64,000 bases of DNA from Opitutales bacterium. Lineage in GTDB: Bacteria; Verrucomicrobiota; Verrucomicrobiia; Opitutales; Seribacteraceae. Where the stretch lies: contig JAOFTV010000001.1 of NCBI GenBank assembly GCA_028045305.1, forward strand, positions 184,355-248,354. The letters are read 5' to 3'. A program made the position numbers and the translations under genes. Each line of letters opens with the position of its first letter. The first letter of the stretch is position 1. Positions 36,621 to 45,263 of the stretch are shown here, piece after piece. The notes beneath the pieces are model-generated. The model saw only the letters and a list, made by a program, of their open reading frames with translations. It was not told the origin of the DNA and did no database searches.

Positions 36621-37142
36621 ATGAGGTTGTTTTATTTGTTTTTCTTTACCCTTTTTTCAGGGAGTTTTCTTTTATTTGCAGAAAATAAGGGTAAAGAGGT
36701 TGTTCAAAAGTTGGGCGAATCAATCAAGTTTGACTGGACCAAGCCCATACCCATTCCGTCCCCTCTTACTTTGAGCGTGTCTGTAAAAGGAGGAGACCCT
36801 GCTCAGGATCCGGACGGGTTTGGAGTGGTTGGGAACGGTTCCAACCGGGTGGATTCCGGGGAGGCTTTGGCCATCCGTTTCCAACAGGATGTACAGGTTG
36901 ATTCTCTAAGCCTTGATATTGGCGAAACTGGCAAGCAAGGAGGTTTTATCCGCATGGGTAGCAAACCGCCTGTCCAGATTTCGTCGAGTTCTCAGAATAG
37001 GGTTATTAAGATTGATAAACTGGGTCTTCTTAAGCGCGGGGAGATGTTAATCCTTGATCCCAAGGCCTTTAAGAAAGGCCTAAGTGGTGGTAGTTGGAAA
37101 CTGGTTGGATTAACGGCTCGAGCATACCCTCAGGAAAACTGA
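36621..37142 (+). CDS. Secreted protein of unknown function
   Basis: A 173-residue protein from the ATG at 36621, which directly precedes a good signal peptide (LFYLFFFTLFSGSFLLFAEN). An in-frame ATG at 36576 would add a non-typical 15 residues. The mature part has a predicted beta-rich region containing GNGSNRVDSGEALAIRF and ISSSSQNRVIKI, plus a lysine-rich end. No family recognised. It follows the glycosidase-like gene on the same strand and may be an accessory binding protein; that is only positional. Confidence 0.5.
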   Translation: MRLFYLFFFTLFSGSFLLFAENKGKEVVQKLGESIKFDWTKPIPIPSPLTLSVSVKGGDPAQDPDGFGVVGNGSNRVDSGEALAIRFQQDVQVDSLSLDIGETGKQGGFIRMGSKPPVQISSSSQNRVIKIDKLGLLKRGEMLILDPKAFKKGLSGGSWKLVGLTARAYPQEN

Positions 37143-37254
37143 GGGTTAACTCAATCGAGTTGGGCAAATGTTAGCTACTATAAGCCTTTGTTTCATTACT
37201 ATTATTTCTGTTTGTTAGGTAAAGAGGGAGGCTTTAGCTATAATAAAAAATATT

Positions 37255-38019
37255 ATGAACCGTAGAAAATTTTTACAAAGTACTACCTTATCGGCAGGTG
37301 CTCTAAGCTTAACCACGCTAGCTGGCGCAAACCCCTCCATTCTCCCAAATGGATATAAATATTCCTTACCTGGATTCAAACAGGATGAGCATCTTTTATT
37401 CATTGGAGACTCGATCACCGATATGCAAAGAAGTCGTAAACCAAATGGTTGGGACCAGAACCATTTACTTGGGCACAGTTATGTTTTCCTGATTGCCGCC
37501 CGTTTAGGCGTTGAATTAGGCAGTTCACTACCGAAGATCTCTAACCGTGGAATCTCTGGTCATAAGATTGCCGATCTTCGTCGACGTTGGAAGGCAGATG
37601 CAATCGAACCCAACCCTAACTTGCTCAGCATTCTTATCGGTACTAATGATGTGGGCAAAGATGTTAAGCCTATTGATTTTGAGGGGGACTACCGCTTTGT
37701 CTTGGATGCAAGCCGCAAGGCAAATCCAGCACTTAAAATCATTCTGATCGATCCTTTTGTCCTGAGGTCTGGTAAAATCGGTACGGATCATGCCTGGGCC
37801 AAGCGCCGTTCCGCGACCGATGAATTGCGAAAGGTGGTTGTTCGTTTAGCCAAGGATTATGATGCTCTTCACTTACCCATGCAGGATATTTTTGATCAAG
37901 CCGCAAAGACCTCTTCTCCTAATCATTGGATTTGGGATGGCATCCACCCCTTGCCAGCCGGGCATGAATTGATTGCCCGTTCATGGCTCGATGCGGTCTC
38001 TGCCCGTTGGCCCGCCTGA
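37255..38019 (+). CDS. Secreted SGNH/GDSL-type esterase
   Basis: A 254-residue hydrolase with a Tat-like leader (MNRRKFLQSTTLSAGALSLTTLAGA). SGNH blocks are in order: block I FIGDSITD with nucleophile S53, block II ISNRGISG (Gly ~99), block III ILIGTNDVGKD (N131), and block V WIWDGIHPLPAGHELIA with D228 and H231. Such secreted enzymes are typically carbohydrate O-deacetylases or lipases. In this sulfatase-rich surrounding a polysaccharide deacetylase is the most likely role. It precedes the TPMT-like gene with an 8-bp gap. Confidence 0.88.
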   Translation: MNRRKFLQSTTLSAGALSLTTLAGANPSILPNGYKYSLPGFKQDEHLLFIGDSITDMQRSRKPNGWDQNHLLGHSYVFLIAARLGVELGSSLPKISNRGISGHKIADLRRRWKADAIEPNPNLLSILIGTNDVGKDVKPIDFEGDYRFVLDASRKANPALKIILIDPFVLRSGKIGTDHAWAKRRSATDELRKVVVRLAKDYDALHLPMQDIFDQAAKTSSPNHWIWDGIHPLPAGHELIARSWLDAVSARWPA

Positions 38020-38027
38020 GCACATTT

Positions 38028-38606
38028 ATGAGTGAGACAAATTGGAACCAAAGGTATGTGGATGGGGATACACCCTGGGACAAGGGAGATGCGGCTCCAG
38101 GCCTTATCGATTGGTTGGTGGGAAATGATATGAACCCTGATTCCCGCATCCTTGTTCCCGGTTGTGGGTGTGGGCACGATGCCCACGCATGGGCAAGGGC
38201 TGGGTTTGAAACGACCGGAGTTGATTTATCAGAGCTTGCCCTTAATCGAGCAGACGAAAGATACGAGGCGATTCCTGGCCTTGCTTTTTTCCCAGGTAAT
38301 TTTTTACAAGATGCACCACAGGAACCCTACGATCTCATCTTTGAGCACACCCTGTACTGTGCCATCGATCCGGCACGACGGGATGAATATGCCAAGGCAG
38401 TGACGCGTTGGTTAAAACCGGGTGGGCATTTCCTGGCTATTCACTTTACCTTTCCTCTGACCGAAGAGGGTCCACCTTTTGGTGCAAGTAGGGAGGAGAT
38501 CATCGATCGATTTTCGGACAAATTTGAACTGATCGAAGAATGGGAACCCCGAAACTTTGAAGGTAGGGAGAGAGAAGAACGGATGTTTTATTGGAAACGC
38601 AAATAA
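38028..38606 (+). CDS. TPMT-like SAM-dependent methyltransferase
   Basis: A 192-residue class I methyltransferase of the thiopurine S-methyltransferase-like family. It has WNQRYVDGDTPWDKGDAAPGL at the start, SAM motif I ILVPGCGCGHDAHAWARAG around 41-59, GVDLSELAL near 67, and YDLIFEHTLYCAI near 101. In bacteria such enzymes methylate thiols, selenite or tellurite. The ATG at 38028 gives a normal N-terminus; the longer frame from 37983 would overlap the esterase gene. Cytosolic, so probably unrelated to the secreted proteins upstream despite likely cotranscription. Confidence 0.85.
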   Translation: MSETNWNQRYVDGDTPWDKGDAAPGLIDWLVGNDMNPDSRILVPGCGCGHDAHAWARAGFETTGVDLSELALNRADERYEAIPGLAFFPGNFLQDAPQEPYDLIFEHTLYCAIDPARRDEYAKAVTRWLKPGGHFLAIHFTFPLTEEGPPFGASREEIIDRFSDKFELIEEWEPRNFEGREREERMFYWKRK

Positions 38607-38613
38607 CCTTTTC

Positions 38614-40614
38614 TTAACGGTTCCAATCTTTTGCGGGTAAGCTTTGAGGCTTGAGGATTTTTAATCCCGACCAAATTTTATAGGTATCTTTTTTATCCTT
38701 ACCTAGAGTAAAAGGTCCGAATGGATCGTCTTTATTATTGATACGGTTTTTACCAAAAAAATCCTCTTCCATATTATATGGACTGGACGAGGTTCCTTTG
38801 GGTGAAGATTGCCTAAAGTTAAGGATCTTAATTTCCTGCTTATGCTCGTCGTATCTAATTTTACAATCTGGGGAGAAGAAACTGTTTAGGTCATTTTTCT
38901 GATCTTTATTTTTCCAAAAAGTTTTCCACTCATCGATATTGATGGAGACTTTATTTTTCAGTTTTATCCATTCAGCTGGAGATTTTCCGTAACCGAGCTC
39001 TTTGAGGATTAAAACGTGAAAAGCATCTTGTTTCCATGGATAGGGCACATCGCTTTTATTGCTAATTAGAAAGTTTCTGTCGTCCTTGTGGAATCCATAA
39101 CCATTGAAATCAAATCTTTGTATGCCGCTTAAAAACTCAGGGTAATTGGTTTCGATCTTCGCTAATCTACCCACAAATAAATTATAAAAAAAGCTGTGAT
39201 TTGCGGTACTTGCCCGGTGGCTTACTTGTTGAATTCGGACCAATTGCCCGCCGCTTGATGGATTGGAAGAGTCAGAAATTAAATTGTGAGTGAAAGTGGC
39301 CCCAGATGCATCGTGAATATAAATTGCATCCATACGGTTTTCGAAAATTAGATTGTGATCCACCAGTAATTGATCGAATTCATAATTGCTCATTTCCAGA
39401 AAGATACCGTGCGTGCCGTTATGGTGAATGATATTTCGACTGATTCGACTGTCTGGGAATTCATTATCGAACCATATTCCCGGAGAGTAAGCATTGTGGG
39501 CGATATAGTTTCCTTCAATTTTTCCCTTTTTAAAATGATGGCATTTGATACCGCCATGCTCCCATCTCTTTTTACCAAAAAAATTTAGGGTGTTATTCCG
39601 GAGGATCACATTGTTGCGTATGGTTAAGTTTTTTGATCCATAACTGAGGATTCCTGCAGATCCATTATCAATGAAATAATTTCCTTCAATTAGGTTATCA
39701 TGCGAATATCCATTGTAGGGAGTATTCCCATCCACTCTGCCACAATCAATCGCGGTAGTTTTGGCATAGCGCACGAGATTATTCCGAATAACCCAGTTGT
39801 GGCCTGCTTCTAAGCCAATCGCACCTTTTTGGGGGTACCTTTTATCCTTCCAAAAATTGGTGGGATATTGGTTTCCGCAATGCTCAAAAATAAAGCCTTC
39901 CACAATGATATGACCAAGTCCCCGCTCTATGGGAGCAAAAAGCCTGCGTCGGGAGGTGATCTCGATCTTTTGCTCTTCTGGTACTACATTGCCAAAATGA
40001 ATCCAAATTCTTTCGCTCTTTGGATCATACCACCATGTTTCCGAAGCCAGTTCTTCTTTCAATGGAACTTCCATCCATGGAAGATCATTTACAATAATTT
40101 GCCCACAAGTGTAAGCTATACGATCGTCAGTTTCACTAAAGCGAAGATCCCCTTCTGCTTTACGCTCAGCTTCTTTTTTGCCTTCTCTACGATACGGAGT
40201 GGACGCAAGTAATACTTTAAATGGATTATGGTTATCGAGGTATTCGGAACTTCGGTCATCAAACAGATCATCCTCTGGTCTGGCTGAGTAGATTCCCTTT
40301 CCTTCTTTGCACCATTTGGGTGTCCATATTTCCGAGCCTCTTATAAATACCCGTTTCCCTCTCTCTGCCCGATAAGTAATCGGAATACCGGGTCGACCAC
40401 CTCGGATGGGGGTTACTCGTTCCCGATAGATTCCTTCCTGTACCAGGACGGTGTCTCCTGGCTGAGCCCTTCTTGCACCTGATGAAATAGTCTGAATTGG
40501 ATATTCAAAGGTGCCAGGGTTACCGTCGTTCCCCTGTGGCGATACCACATAGGTTCTTGCATGCACGACACCTGCAACAAAAAATATTAGAAACCAAAAA
40601 TTTATGAATTTCAC
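38614..40614 (-). CDS. Secreted right-handed parallel beta-helix protein (polysaccharide lyase-like)
   Basis: A 666-residue exported protein with a signal peptide (1-19, ending VHA). It starts with the DUF1565-like YVVSPQGNDGNPGTFEYPIQTISSGARRAQPGDTV typical of beta-helix proteins. It then shows repeated NxIxxN coils: NLIEGNYFIDNGS, LTIRNNVILRNN, GKIEGNYIAHNA, ISRNIIHHNGTHGIFLE, LVDHNLIFENRMDAIYI. This fold is shared by PL6/PL9-type lyases and mannuronan epimerases. I see no decisive catalytic motif, so lyase activity is inferred from context. Divergent from the alpha/beta hydrolase at 40699 (84 bp apart, shared promoter region). Confidence 0.82.
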   Translation of the reverse strand: MKFINFWFLIFFVAGVVHARTYVVSPQGNDGNPGTFEYPIQTISSGARRAQPGDTVLVQEGIYRERVTPIRGGRPGIPITYRAERGKRVFIRGSEIWTPKWCKEGKGIYSARPEDDLFDDRSSEYLDNHNPFKVLLASTPYRREGKKEAERKAEGDLRFSETDDRIAYTCGQIIVNDLPWMEVPLKEELASETWWYDPKSERIWIHFGNVVPEEQKIEITSRRRLFAPIERGLGHIIVEGFIFEHCGNQYPTNFWKDKRYPQKGAIGLEAGHNWVIRNNLVRYAKTTAIDCGRVDGNTPYNGYSHDNLIEGNYFIDNGSAGILSYGSKNLTIRNNVILRNNTLNFFGKKRWEHGGIKCHHFKKGKIEGNYIAHNAYSPGIWFDNEFPDSRISRNIIHHNGTHGIFLEMSNYEFDQLLVDHNLIFENRMDAIYIHDASGATFTHNLISDSSNPSSGGQLVRIQQVSHRASTANHSFFYNLFVGRLAKIETNYPEFLSGIQRFDFNGYGFHKDDRNFLISNKSDVPYPWKQDAFHVLILKELGYGKSPAEWIKLKNKVSINIDEWKTFWKNKDQKNDLNSFFSPDCKIRYDEHKQEIKILNFRQSSPKGTSSSPYNMEEDFFGKNRINNKDDPFGPFTLGKDKKDTYKIWSGLKILKPQSLPAKDWNR

Positions 40615-40698
40615 TAAGATTGAATCTTTGATTAAATCTGCAAATTATACAATGCCTCTCCTTATTTCTTATAAATAAAAAGTTTTGATTTTGATCCC

Positions 40699-41580
40699 AT
40701 GAAAGAGAGTATTTTGCTGAAGGTCTTTTATGTATTCTCTTTGTCCCTAAGTACATTCGAACTACAAAGTAAAAACCAAAATCTTCAGTTAGATGATCTG
40801 GTCACTCCAATGATGACCAAAAGTGCACCTTCACCTGGCAAACGAGTTCGACAGGTTGCTTCGGAATATAATGGCACTCAGGTTTATCACTCTTTGTATT
40901 TGCCGACCGATTGGCAATGGGGGAAAAGCTTTCCCGTTTTGATTGAATACACCGGAAACAAGTTTGTGCCATCTGGGGCAACGGGAGAAGTTAAAGATGC
41001 CAATCTTGGTTATGGGTTGAGCGGTGGAAAAGGATTTATTTGGGTAACCATGCCCTACATTCAAAAGGGTAAAAAAGAAAATGCTTTAATATGGTGGGGG
41101 GATAGAGAGGCGACGATCGATTATTGTAAAGTTAATCTCCCGCGCATCTGTGCGGACTTTGGAGGAGATACCAATAACCTTTTTATCTGCGGTTTTTCCC
41201 GCGGAGCCATTGCCTGTAGTTACATTGGACTTGCGGATGATGAGATCGCATCGTTTTGGAAAGGCATGATTACTCACGATCATTTTGATGGGCAAAGAGA
41301 GTGGGAGTACCAAGCGAGTGACCGAGAGTCTGCACTTAGGCGGATTAATCGACTCAATAATCGACCCGCACTCATTTGCGGGGACAAAAACTCATTTTTG
41401 AAAGACCATACAGATCTTGCAGATTTCACTTTTTTACCGGTGCCTGTGAACGATATTTTTTCCATCCCAGAGGGAGAGGTTCTTCATCCCCATACCGATC
41501 TTTGGGCACATCGGGAAAGTTCAACCCGGCAAAAAGCGAGGGCTTGGTTAAAGCAAAAGGTAAAACTGAGAAAAAATTAA
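40699..41580 (+). CDS. Secreted alpha/beta-hydrolase-like esterase
   Basis: A 293-residue protein with an N-terminal hydrophobic leader (~4-20). The alpha/beta hydrolase core shows FPVLIEYTGN near 78-87, a nucleophile elbow GFSRGA with S167, and a possible catalytic histidine in LHPHTDLWAHR near 262-272. GDKNSF near 233 resembles the acid-bearing strand. It looks like a carbohydrate esterase or dienelactone-hydrolase relative; the substrate is unknown. It converges on the DUF4405/DUF2271 gene with a 40-bp gap. Confidence 0.68.
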   Translation: MKESILLKVFYVFSLSLSTFELQSKNQNLQLDDLVTPMMTKSAPSPGKRVRQVASEYNGTQVYHSLYLPTDWQWGKSFPVLIEYTGNKFVPSGATGEVKDANLGYGLSGGKGFIWVTMPYIQKGKKENALIWWGDREATIDYCKVNLPRICADFGGDTNNLFICGFSRGAIACSYIGLADDEIASFWKGMITHDHFDGQREWEYQASDRESALRRINRLNNRPALICGDKNSFLKDHTDLADFTFLPVPVNDIFSIPEGEVLHPHTDLWAHRESSTRQKARAWLKQKVKLRKN

Positions 41581-41620
41581 GGAGAATGGCCTTCAACAAA
41601 GTTTCTCTTGCCAAAAATAA

Positions 41621-42583
41621 TCAGGGCTTTTCGATCTTCTGAAAAAAGGAGTTCTCGTTTTCTCGCTCAATTTGCAAAAGAGCACTGTCCACGATTTCAA
41701 AAGCAGATTCAATACTTTGATCCACATAGCTGAGGTACCACTCGTCTTTTTCTTGGTCCAAGGAAGGATAGCCCACAAGTTCAAGTAGTTGAAACGTTCG
41801 GGGGTCAAAATTATCCACTTCCACTTCATAAACCAGGGAAGGTTGGTCATCCAGTTGGCTGGATGGATCATTGGGTTGGTTGATTTCGAGCATCACCCGG
41901 TAGGGCATCGAGGAATTTTGGTCTTTGGGCAGGATGTAATCTGATGGATCGAAGGAACCATTTGCAGTAGCCTCTGAAATCGCATCAATTGATTCATCCA
42001 GGGACAACTGTTTTTCCTCTGCATCTCGTTTCGCTTGTTCCCAACCCTTGACCTTAAAGGCCCAGTAGGGGAGTTGTTTCTGGCTGTCGTTCAGGTCAGT
42101 TGAATAGAGAGTCTTGATATGATAAAGAGACTGATTTTCTAGCCAAATCGCTAAATGAGGAGGGTTTTGCGGATCATAACTTGGACCGGTTCGTACATCC
42201 AAAAGTAATTTGTAACCAGGGTCTGGTGAGTACTGATAGGTGAGACCCTTCTCTTCCAGTTCAAACATATCCAAAGCTGGTCCAAGGTTACCACTTAATC
42301 CAAGAACAGCCTTGATGGGTGCTGGTTGGTAGTAAAAGAATGCAGTGATTAAAGCAACCGCAAGTCCGACTGCCATTGCGGTACTATGCTTAAAATATTT
42401 TTTGAGAGGAACAATATTGTTGAGAATATGCCCAACAACCACCGCAATGAAAACGAACCCGGATAAGGCGTGTAGGCCGATAATTTCGATGGAGAATGGC
42501 TGTGAAAAGGCATAAATGCCCGACAATGCCATGACCAAAAAGAGGAGGGCATTGAAAAGAGATATGATCCGCCTTCTGTTCAA
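41621..42583 (-). CDS. Membrane DUF4405/DUF2271-like protein with variant motif DxxSEAT
   Basis: A 320-residue paralogue of the 34050 protein. There are three N-terminal hydrophobic helices (~8-28, 35-55, 70-86). Potential heme-b histidines H38 and H52 lie in HALSGFVFIAVVVGH, with the same 14-residue spacing as the paralogue. The periplasmic DUF2271-like part ends in DQPSLVYEVEVDNFDPRTFQLLELVGY. At the place of the ApbE acceptor motif it has D200-A-I-S203-E204-A-T206, a glycine-to-glutamate change relative to SGAT. Whether FMN is still attached is unknown. It follows the FAD oxidoreductase gene by 6 bp, the same order and spacing as the first cassette, and apbE lies upstream on the same strand. 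Confidence 0.73.
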   Translation of the reverse strand: MNRRRIISLFNALLFLVMALSGIYAFSQPFSIEIIGLHALSGFVFIAVVVGHILNNIVPLKKYFKHSTAMAVGLAVALITAFFYYQPAPIKAVLGLSGNLGPALDMFELEEKGLTYQYSPDPGYKLLLDVRTGPSYDPQNPPHLAIWLENQSLYHIKTLYSTDLNDSQKQLPYWAFKVKGWEQAKRDAEEKQLSLDESIDAISEATANGSFDPSDYILPKDQNSSMPYRVMLEINQPNDPSSQLDDQPSLVYEVEVDNFDPRTFQLLELVGYPSLDQEKDEWYLSYVDQSIESAFEIVDSALLQIERENENSFFQKIEKP

Positions 42584-42589
42584 ACTCTC

Positions 42590-43966
42590 TTAAGACTTGG
42601 AGGGTACAATTGCTCCATGTTCATGTAACAGGGAGTAAATATCATCCAGAGGAACTTCTTGGGGGGTTGTTGAAGACTTTGCGGCGAGCACTGCAGTACA
42701 GGCTGCTGCCTGCCCCATTCCCATGCAGGATGCCTGTACCCGTGCTGCAGAATTGGCATAGCGATCACTGGATAGGCAACGACCTGCAACCATTAAATTC
42801 TTGGATCCCTTCGGAATCAGCGAGCCTCTTGGAATGGTTGGAACCACACCTCTCTTAAGATGTTTGGGTACCACACCATCCTTGGTGTGCAAGTCGATTG
42901 GGTAAAAGGAATAACACAGGGCATCATCAAATATTCTGCCGTGCTGGTAGTCATGGACGGTAAGGGTCGTCTCCCCTTTGATACGAAAAGTCTCACGGGT
43001 TGCGGTCTCGTTCATCATTCTGTCAATGCTGGCATTCTTTCCTCCAGGGATAGTCTTGAGAAACTTGAGCATTCTCAGAACTGATTTTCTACCTGCCAAG
43101 TTGGTTTGGGTTTGGGTGCCCGCATCTGTGGAATCGGCACCAAAGATATGATTCACATTTCCTCGGGTGCTACGGATTGGTTGCATCACATTACCGCTCC
43201 AGGTATCTCCTTTCTGCAAGCGACCTTCCTTGATGGCCTCATTATACATTTGCTGAATTTGCGTGGCGTTTTTGTTGACTACTGCCATATCAAGTCCCTT
43301 GTAAATAACTACCTGCGTACCAGGCTGACGCTCATCTCCACGCAACCGCTCAAATCCTAGCATCCCAACCACGGTGGCATTTCCAGTGCAGTCTATAATT
43401 TGTTTGCAACGCAATGAATAGCTGACTCCCTGCCCTCGAACATCGACTATCCAGCCCTCGGGAACTTGGCTAACCTTTTCTGGGAATTGATAGTAAGCGA
43501 GTGATACGCCTGCATCCAAGCAGGCTTCTTCCGCAAGCAGGGAATACAACTGACCATTTAAATCAACATGATAGGGAACATGGGATCGATGATTTTTGGT
43601 GAAATCCTGAAGCTTACGACCATCAATTTCCACAGATTTTTCGACCAGTTCCCAACCAATTCCGGAAATGACCTGCTTGCCCCAAGCGTGAAAAAGTCCA
43701 GGGAAGCAAACACCACCGGTAGTCGTGGTTCCTCCCAATTGGGAATTTCTTTCAAGCAGAACAGTCTTGGCTCCCAAACGACCGGCTTGGATAGCTGCCA
43801 CATGTCCGGCGGACCCACCACCGACAACCAGAATATCGACATCAAGGATCGAAGTATGTTCGTTTACTGCAGGAGGGTTCTTGGCATTTGCCTTACAGAC
43901 TAGACCGGAGGAAGCAAGAATGGCTGTTCCAGCAACTTTCGATTTAATAAAGTTTCTTCGATTCAT
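42590..43966 (-). CDS. Tat-exported FAD-dependent oxidoreductase
   Basis: A 458-residue flavoprotein with a Tat leader NRRNFIKSKVAGTAILASSG (2-21). The FAD Rossmann site VDILVVGGGSAGHVAAIQAGRLGAKTVLLER has GGGSAG at 49-54. SQLGGTTTTGGVCFPGLFHAWGKQ follows, then IIDCTGNATVVGMLGFER near 190, and a C-terminal NLMVAGRCLSSDRYANSAARVQASCMGMGQAA block. It belongs to the FAD_oxidored (pfam12831) group like the 32174 protein but lacks the N-terminal beta domain. Its downstream partner, 6 bp away, is the DUF4405/DUF2271-like membrane protein. Likely a periplasmic dehydrogenase; substrate unknown. Confidence 0.87.
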   Translation of the reverse strand: MNRRNFIKSKVAGTAILASSGLVCKANAKNPPAVNEHTSILDVDILVVGGGSAGHVAAIQAGRLGAKTVLLERNSQLGGTTTTGGVCFPGLFHAWGKQVISGIGWELVEKSVEIDGRKLQDFTKNHRSHVPYHVDLNGQLYSLLAEEACLDAGVSLAYYQFPEKVSQVPEGWIVDVRGQGVSYSLRCKQIIDCTGNATVVGMLGFERLRGDERQPGTQVVIYKGLDMAVVNKNATQIQQMYNEAIKEGRLQKGDTWSGNVMQPIRSTRGNVNHIFGADSTDAGTQTQTNLAGRKSVLRMLKFLKTIPGGKNASIDRMMNETATRETFRIKGETTLTVHDYQHGRIFDDALCYSFYPIDLHTKDGVVPKHLKRGVVPTIPRGSLIPKGSKNLMVAGRCLSSDRYANSAARVQASCMGMGQAAACTAVLAAKSSTTPQEVPLDDIYSLLHEHGAIVPSKS

Positions 43967-44153
43967 AATTTGATAAATTTAATTCAAGGTTTGGAGCTTG
44001 TGACCATGTTCCAAAGCCTAAATCTTAGGTTTGATAATATTAGTATAGAAGTTTTTAAATTAATAAGTGTGGTTTTATGAATTCCATATAGTTCATACTA
44101 AAAATTCAGTAAGAATTGTGTAATGGCTGATAACAAGAAGAAATCAGATGGAA

Positions 44154-45263
44154 TTATAAATTATTTTTGGCAGAAAAAAGGCGTTGGTAGGCCGTACTGT
44201 ATTGGAATTCTATTTTATCGTCTACTTCTTTGCAAAAGCGAGCGACCAGATTCATTTCTTCGGCTTTTTTCATGCCCTCCTGCAGTCCCATGACCATCAA
44301 GGCTGTGGCCCAGGCATCCGCATCCCTGGCAGTGGGGGCAAATGCATTGACTGCAATTAAATTATGCTCAATTGGACTTCCTGTTTTGGGACTCAATAAA
44401 TGAGAAGCACTTCGATGGGATTTCGGGTTTGTTTTTTTGATTCGGTAGGTGCCAGAAGTGGCCACTGCATAGTTACGAAGGGGGACGGACACTATGATAT
44501 CTTTTCTGGATCCACCATTTTCCAGTCCGACAATCCATCCCTTTCCACCTCTGCCTTTTCCATTGGCTCTAACTTCTCCGCCAATTTCGACGAGATAATT
44601 TTCAAAATTCAAGCGTTCTAAGAGGTCGCATATTTGATCAATAATTTCTCCTTTAGCTGAGGCAGAAAGATCAAGTTGCAGGGCTGGGATTTTTTTACGA
44701 ACCCTTCCTTTTGGTAACATTTCAAGGTTTTCCATTCCGGTAATTTTTCGCATCTTAGTAATTTGTTGCTCAGTAGGGATGGTGGACCGTGAATTACCCT
44801 GAGGGCCAAATCCCCAAAGGTTTACCAGGGGGCCTAGGGTCGGATCAAGCAGACCTGCGGTCTCACGGTGCATCCATTGGGCATGCTTTAAGAGACCATG
44901 CAGTTGGGGGTGAATGACCATATCGTTCGAGGACTTGTTGGCGTTGAATTGGAAAAGTTCGGAGTCTGGCCGCCAATGAGAAAAGATTTTATCCGCAGCC
45001 TCGAGATTTTGGACGATATCTTTTTGTAGTTTTACTTTCTCGAAAGTTTGATCCTTTAACACCTGGACCATCCAGGTTGTACCCAAGGCATTCCCGGAGA
45101 GCTTGGTGAGGGTGGGGACTTTCGTTGCATCTTGCTGGGTGCACCCGCCAAGCCATAGACATGATGCCAAGCATAAGAACGATAAAATTGAGCCGATCCA
45201 CCCTGGCAGATAGAAATTAATACCGCTCTTTGGGCTCCGGTAGGTATTGAACAAAATCACCAT
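44154..45263 (-). CDS. apbE: ApbE, FAD:protein FMN transferase (lipoprotein)
   Basis: A 369-residue flavin transferase that moves FMN from FAD onto a threonine of target proteins in the periplasm. The N-terminus is long, with a hydrophobic segment (~19-40) and a lipobox LGGC (C41). Family motifs include GTTWMVQV, LDLSASAKGEIIDQICDLLE, NYLVEIGGEVRANGKG, YAVATSGTYR, HLLSPKTGSPI and the metal-binding ARDADAWATALMVMG. The start lies 47 bp inside the preceding sulfatase gene and no later ATG precedes the lipobox, so the overlap is probably real. Candidate targets are the DUF4405/DUF2271 proteins at 41621 and 34050. A 187-bp gap separates it from the downstream FAD oxidoreductase gene. Confidence 0.92.
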   Translation of the reverse strand: MVILFNTYRSPKSGINFYLPGWIGSILSFLCLASCLWLGGCTQQDATKVPTLTKLSGNALGTTWMVQVLKDQTFEKVKLQKDIVQNLEAADKIFSHWRPDSELFQFNANKSSNDMVIHPQLHGLLKHAQWMHRETAGLLDPTLGPLVNLWGFGPQGNSRSTIPTEQQITKMRKITGMENLEMLPKGRVRKKIPALQLDLSASAKGEIIDQICDLLERLNFENYLVEIGGEVRANGKGRGGKGWIVGLENGGSRKDIIVSVPLRNYAVATSGTYRIKKTNPKSHRSASHLLSPKTGSPIEHNLIAVNAFAPTARDADAWATALMVMGLQEGMKKAEEMNLVARFCKEVDDKIEFQYSTAYQRLFSAKNNL

